DNA from: JAGOFO01 sp964522105
GTDB lineage: Bacteria; Myxococcota_A; UBA9042; DTJE01
Assembly: GCA_964522105.1 (NCBI GenBank)
Contig: CAZFVA010000036.1
Location: forward strand, 1-25,975
Direction: 5' to 3'
Length of the DNA stretch: 25,975 nucleotides
Position numbers and translations under genes: made by a program. The notes beneath the pieces were generated by a model. It was not told the origin of the DNA and ran no database searches. It worked only from the letters and a program-made list of their open reading frames with translations. Position 1 is the first letter of the stretch, and each line of letters begins with the position of its first letter. This document shows, piece after piece, positions 22,285 through 25,975 of this stretch.

Positions 22285-23543
22285 TCGTTTCAGCACCGGA
22301 AAGTCTTGTCATGCTGCACCCTCTGTTTCAGAGGCTGCGAGGCGTTCGGCAACTGGATTTTTCCGAGTACACATTCCCCGGGGCCACTCATACGCGCTAC
22401 CTTCATTCCCTGGGAACGATGCACATGGCCGGGCTGGCCTTTGACACTGTAATCAAGGACCTTGCGAACATCATCCCGCAGTCTGAAGTGCCACGTCTGC
22501 GCCAGACAATCAGGCTGGCCGGATTGCTTCATGATCTGGGGCATCCCCCGATGTCGCATACCGGCGAAAGGCTGCTGCCTGAAACGCGCCTGCTGCCTGG
22601 TGCTGACAAGCTTGCCCCGGGACGCGCCGACCATGAACTGATGACGCGCGTGCTTATCCGCCACACTGACCTGAACGACCTGATCACAAAGGAATTTAGT
22701 GATGTCGGGGTGTTACCGGAACATATTCTGTCGATTCTAAGCCCGCAGTCGGGACCGGCCGACCACAGCCCGTTCATATTTGGCGGGGTAGATACGCTGG
22801 AACTGTTCAGTCAACTGATCGCCGGTGAGCTTGACGTTGACCGGATGGACTACCTTCTGCGCGATTCGTACTTCACCGGCGTTACGTATGGGCGATTTGA
22901 AAAGGACTGGCTGCTTTCACACCTGGGCGCCTCGATTGAAAATGGACGCGCCGTCCTGACGCTTGAAGCCAACGCCATATTCACCTTTGAAGACTTTCTG
23001 CTGTCGCGCCATCACATGTTCCTGATGGTTTACAGTCACCCAAGAACCCAGATATATCATAGACTTCTGTCGCGATTCATCGACAGAACGGACCTGCGGT
23101 TATCCGGGAACCTGGACCAGTTCACCGAATTTGATGACGCATGGCTGATGGCAAGGCTGCGGCAATCACCGGACCATGACGCACAGACTATCGTCAGCCA
23201 CAACATCCCCAAACTTCTGTTTGAAGCGTGGGGCGACGAAGCCGACAGACTGATCGCGCATCAGGAACAGATCGAGACTTCCCTTCCCGAATCAACGATT
23301 GTCCTGGACTCAATGCTTGCGTTTTCCAAGTATTTCAATAAAGGTTCGCCATGCTGTCCCGCGCCGACTTTGCGGGTCAGACAGGTGACACCGGGCGGAA
23401 CGACCAGAATCCAGCCGGTCGAACAGTACAGTGACATGTATTCCAGACAGGCGCGTCCAAGGCGCAGTCTGAGAATTTTCGGGGACTCATCGTGCATCCG
23501 GGAAGTCGAAGCCGTGATAAGCGGCCTGGCCGACCCTGTCTGA
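22251..23543 (+). CDS. HD-domain phosphohydrolase (dGTPase/SAMHD1-like)
   Basis: Predicted metal-dependent nucleotide hydrolase of 430 residues. The N-terminus IRDPIHGPI and RLRGVRQL are family hallmarks. The HD superfamily H..HD..D set is visible: His52 in RYLHSLG, His94-Asp95 in LLHDLGHPPMSH, and Asp in ELDVDRMDYLLRDS. A TRYLHSLGT/FTGVTYG context fits the COG1078-type group related to SAMHD1 and dNTP triphosphohydrolases; the true substrate is unproven. Its ATG at 22251 lies inside pyrC' in a different frame (34-nt overlap), and because the conserved N-terminus begins there, the overlap is genuine. Placement after pyr genes suggests nucleotide-pool control. Confidence 0.88.
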   Translation: MEIRDPIHGPIIVSAPESLVMLHPLFQRLRGVRQLDFSEYTFPGATHTRYLHSLGTMHMAGLAFDTVIKDLANIIPQSEVPRLRQTIRLAGLLHDLGHPPMSHTGERLLPETRLLPGADKLAPGRADHELMTRVLIRHTDLNDLITKEFSDVGVLPEHILSILSPQSGPADHSPFIFGGVDTLELFSQLIAGELDVDRMDYLLRDSYFTGVTYGRFEKDWLLSHLGASIENGRAVLTLEANAIFTFEDFLLSRHHMFLMVYSHPRTQIYHRLLSRFIDRTDLRLSGNLDQFTEFDDAWLMARLRQSPDHDAQTIVSHNIPKLLFEAWGDEADRLIAHQEQIETSLPESTIVLDSMLAFSKYFNKGSPCCPAPTLRVRQVTPGGTTRIQPVEQYSDMYSRQARPRRSLRIFGDSSCIREVEAVISGLADPV

Positions 23544-23562
23544 TGCTGCCGGAGCTTGTTTA

Positions 23563-24387
23563 ATGGCCGAATATACCCAGGAGCTTCAAGCCCAGCTTGA
23601 TGCCGCCCACGAGATGATTAATGGCGACCAGATTGACGAGGCATGGATCGTTCTGAACCGCCTTGAAGCTATGTATCCCGAGTCCGCAGAAGTGATCGCC
23701 CTGATGGGCGACGCCGCTCTGAAGGTCGGTGACATTGAATTCGCGTACGAACTGTTTGACCGCGCAATTGACATGGACCCGCTGTGGTCGGACGCCTGGT
23801 CCGCCCGCGCAAGATGCCATCTGGAGCTGTGCGAAATTGAAAACGCCAGGGACGACCTGGACAAGGCTCTGGCGCTGGACCCGGCCAATCCCGAAGCCCA
23901 CTACTACATGGCGGTGCTGGCGGAGTTTGCCGGCGACGACATTCAGGCAGGCTTCGAATACAAGCAATCGGTGATGGTTGACGGGCTCAGTTTTTCGGCG
24001 CCTTTCAGGGCAAAATCAATCGAAGACTTTGAATTAATGGTGAAAAAGGTACTTGATTCGTTGCCGGGCAAGTATCAGGTCAAAGTGCCGACAATCAAGT
24101 TTACCGTCAAGGAACTTCCAGATCTGGACGCCTTCACTGAAAACGGCCTGTCTCCGCTGATTCTGGGAATGTTTGTCGGGGATACAATCGACACGGAAAG
24201 CTCGGGCAGCACCCTGCCCCCTGTTGCCCCTGAAATCATCATTTTCCGCAGGAATATCGAGCGTATATGCCGCAAACGTGAAGACCTGCTGCATGAGATC
24301 GAAATGACTGTCATGCACGAAATCGGCCACTACTTCGGCCTTGAAGACGACGAAGACGACGAAATGGACGACGTGGAACTGGACTAG
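23563..24387 (+). CDS. TPR protein fused to a zincin-type metallopeptidase-like domain
   Basis: Residues ~5-130 form three to four TPR-like helical repeats (for example WSARARCHLELCEIENA). Residues ~150-270 match the Zincin_1 type of small metallopeptidase: a FELMVKKVLDSLP helix, then a beta stretch, an L-I-L-G-M-F segment, and HEIGHYFGLEDDE with His252, Glu253 and His256, plus Gly259 and an acidic third ligand candidate. The tail is strongly acidic. There is no signal peptide, so it is probably cytoplasmic. The start ATG is 19 nt after the HD gene, so it is in the same operon. The substrate is unknown; protein quality control is one possibility. Its stop overlaps the facing gene in CTAG. Confidence 0.85.
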   Translation: MAEYTQELQAQLDAAHEMINGDQIDEAWIVLNRLEAMYPESAEVIALMGDAALKVGDIEFAYELFDRAIDMDPLWSDAWSARARCHLELCEIENARDDLDKALALDPANPEAHYYMAVLAEFAGDDIQAGFEYKQSVMVDGLSFSAPFRAKSIEDFELMVKKVLDSLPGKYQVKVPTIKFTVKELPDLDAFTENGLSPLILGMFVGDTIDTESSGSTLPPVAPEIIIFRRNIERICRKREDLLHEIEMTVMHEIGHYFGLEDDEDDEMDDVELD

Positions 24388-25676
24388 GATCGATTTGACT
24401 TCATCACATCAGCGACCAGGGCTTTCGCATCGGCAAGTCTGACATTGGAAAGGCGGTGTTCAAGTTCGGCCTGCTTGACAGACCCGGCGCGGACTTCGAT
24501 TCTGGTGCCGACCTGCTTTTTCAGGTCAGAGATGCGGCGACGGACGGTGCCGATCCCTGCAAACGGCGCGCCTTCAAGCGGGGTGAACCGTTTCGGGACG
24601 AACGGGGACACGGACACAACGATTTTGACGTGGGCGGACAATTCAACCATCAACTTCGCGAATTCAGTAATGTCCGCGTCGGTTTCGCCCGGCAGCCCGA
24701 CCATGACATAGACGCGAAGGCGGTCGATGCCACATGTGTTTGCGACGCGGGCAGCGTTGCGGATATGATCTTCAGTGATGCCTTTGGAAATCGACTGGCG
24801 AAGCCTTTCAGACGGGCCGTCAGCCGCAATCGTCATTGAACGCAGGCCGCCACGGGCCAGCATCGAAACAAGCTCTTCATCAATCCTGTCAGCACGCAGC
24901 GAACCAAGCGTGACGCCGGTTCCACGATCAAGAAGGCTGGAAACGATGTATTTCAGTTTCGGGTGATCAGAAACGGCAGCGCCAAGCAACCCTGCCCTTG
25001 CCACACCGACAGGAACCGTCTTCAGGATAAGATCCGCGTCAAAGAACGATGGCCGGCGACCGCCGAACGCCACACAGAAGGCGCATCCACGCGGACAGCC
25101 ACGACCGACCTCGACGATAAAAGCGCCGGAAAATTCATTTTCACAATCGGTAAAAACGGAATGAAGGGGCGTAGCCGGAAGCCTGACCGTTACCGGCGGC
25201 GGCGCGACAGCACCTGAAGACGGCACCCACATACCTTCAATCGCGGCCAGCCTTATCAGCGCGTCATTGCGACTGGAAGCCGCGTCAAAAGCTGCGTCAA
25301 TCTGCGCGAATGCGTTGTCGGCCTCGCCCACAAAGACGGCGTCACATATCACGGCCAGCAAATCGGGATTCGACAGCGTCAGGGGGCCGCCACCGACTAC
25401 CAGTGGCTGATTTACCGGCCTGTCGGCCGCAAACGGGCTTATCCCGGACGCTTCAAGGGCGGCCACCAGAACCGGGATTTCAAGTTCCCACCCGCAACTG
25501 ACAAAAACGACATCAAAGTCCCACAGGCGATTACCGGACTCTACAGTTCGCGGCAAAGTTTCGCCCGGTTCAAGCCACGCGTGCTCGCATGGGGCCAGAC
25601 CGGCATAAGCGGCGGCGTAACCCAGCGACGAACACGCCATGGACGATGAAACTGGACTGAATATGACTTTTCTCAA
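24384..25676 (-). CDS. Radical SAM protein with B12-binding-like N-terminal domain
   Basis: An uncharacterised radical SAM enzyme of about 430 residues. The 4Fe-4S cluster motif is GRGCPRGCAFC, with cysteines at 194, 198 and 201 (CxxxCxxC), followed by GGRRP. The N-terminal ~130 residues look like a B12-binding-type Rossmann domain with the VVGGGPLT glycine stretch, but no DxHxxG cobalamin motif is seen, so cobalamin binding is doubtful. Later motifs include MVGLPGETDADI, typical of this superfamily. The product is unknown. TTG 25676 was chosen because AGGT lies 6 nt upstream and it gives an RKVIFSP start; a TTG at 25697 without a ribosome site is the alternative. Confidence 0.85.
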   Translation of the reverse strand: MRKVIFSPVSSSMACSSLGYAAAYAGLAPCEHAWLEPGETLPRTVESGNRLWDFDVVFVSCGWELEIPVLVAALEASGISPFAADRPVNQPLVVGGGPLTLSNPDLLAVICDAVFVGEADNAFAQIDAAFDAASSRNDALIRLAAIEGMWVPSSGAVAPPPVTVRLPATPLHSVFTDCENEFSGAFIVEVGRGCPRGCAFCVAFGGRRPSFFDADLILKTVPVGVARAGLLGAAVSDHPKLKYIVSSLLDRGTGVTLGSLRADRIDEELVSMLARGGLRSMTIAADGPSERLRQSISKGITEDHIRNAARVANTCGIDRLRVYVMVGLPGETDADITEFAKLMVELSAHVKIVVSVSPFVPKRFTPLEGAPFAGIGTVRRRISDLKKQVGTRIEVRAGSVKQAELEHRLSNVRLADAKALVADVMKSNRS

Positions 25677-25714
25677 GGGCTGACCTGCCCGCGACAATCA
25701 GGTTACTGAGAATA

Positions 25715-25975
25715 CTACTCGCCGAGGACGGAAACGACCATATCACGACAATCTTTGTGATGTTTCATCTGAGTATCAACGGTCCATGACGGGGTAACTC
25801 CCTGACGACCGGTGATTTTCAGTTCACGACGAATCTTGCGCGACGCCTTGATACACGAGATGCCACGCGGGTCCAGGTCAAATATGCCCGAGCCGGCGCT
25901 GGTCCCCGAAGCTGCGGCCAACCCGACACCGGAAGCCATGTCGGAAAGTGCCGCAATCTGCGCCTTGACCGCCAG
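25715..25975 (-). CDS. Partial gene of unknown function (5' end beyond window)
   Basis: The - strand is open from the window edge to a TAG at 25715-25717, giving the last 86 residues of a protein. Ala/Gly/Ser-rich stretches lead into a basic region with two Cys (GISCIKASRKIRREL, KHHKDCRDM). An internal ATG at 25939 exists, but the frame continues upstream without a stop, so the true start lies outside. No family was recognised. It sits upstream of the radical SAM gene on the same strand, 38 nt away, and may share its transcript. Confidence 0.6.
   Translation of the reverse strand: MAVKAQIAALSDMASGVGLAAASGTSAGSGIFDLDPRGISCIKASRKIRRELKITGRQGVTPSWTVDTQMKHHKDCRDMVVSVLGE

Overview
This 26 kb window looks like chromosomal DNA from a Gram-negative, delta-proteobacterium-like organism (Myxococcota, Bdellovibrionota or a related lineage). 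That placement is an inference. It rests on inner- and outer-membrane type IV pilus genes, several lipoproteins with Asp-rich or Cys-rich linkers, a Hanks-type Ser/Thr kinase carrying a DUF4388 module, PEGA and FHA proteins, and moderately GC-rich coding sequence. Genes are tightly packed. No insertion sequence, prophage, CRISPR array or rRNA was seen, and no gene-free stretch exceeds about 265 bases.

Left part (1-6080, all + strand): the tail of an unknown low-complexity protein, then serS, a tRNA-Arg(CCG) with its own likely promoter, a short-form serA-type dehydrogenase and purA. Next come an HD-GYP protein whose receiver domain has lost every phosphorylation residue, and a protein with a Pro/Glu-rich linker and a C-terminal module resembling the end of the neighbouring kinase.

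Middle part (6096-14498, all - strand): an apparent four-gene operon reads kelch-like lipoprotein, PEGA/TPR membrane protein, small Cys-rich lipoprotein, Ser/Thr kinase with GYF_2-like and DUF4388 domains. Upstream of it lies an 835-residue lipoprotein built from three related beta-sandwich-like modules separated by Cys-rich segments. This cluster looks like an envelope/surface system tied to a cytoplasmic kinase and is the best candidate here for something undescribed.

Right part (14762-24387, + strand): pilM-pilN-pilO-pilP is an overlapping type IV pilus alignment operon that lacks the usual following pilQ. It is followed by an FHA-TM-TPR protein. The pyrimidine genes pyrR-pyrB-pyrC' come next; the dihydroorotase homologue has lost most metal ligands and is probably a structural partner of aspartate transcarbamoylase, as in Pseudomonas. 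The operon runs on through an HD-domain nucleotide hydrolase-like gene, overlapping pyrC' by 34 nt, and a TPR-zincin protein. A radical SAM protein on the - strand meets that gene stop-to-stop in a shared CTAG, and a partial - strand gene closes the window.

Functional assignments come from motifs read by eye. No database search was run.
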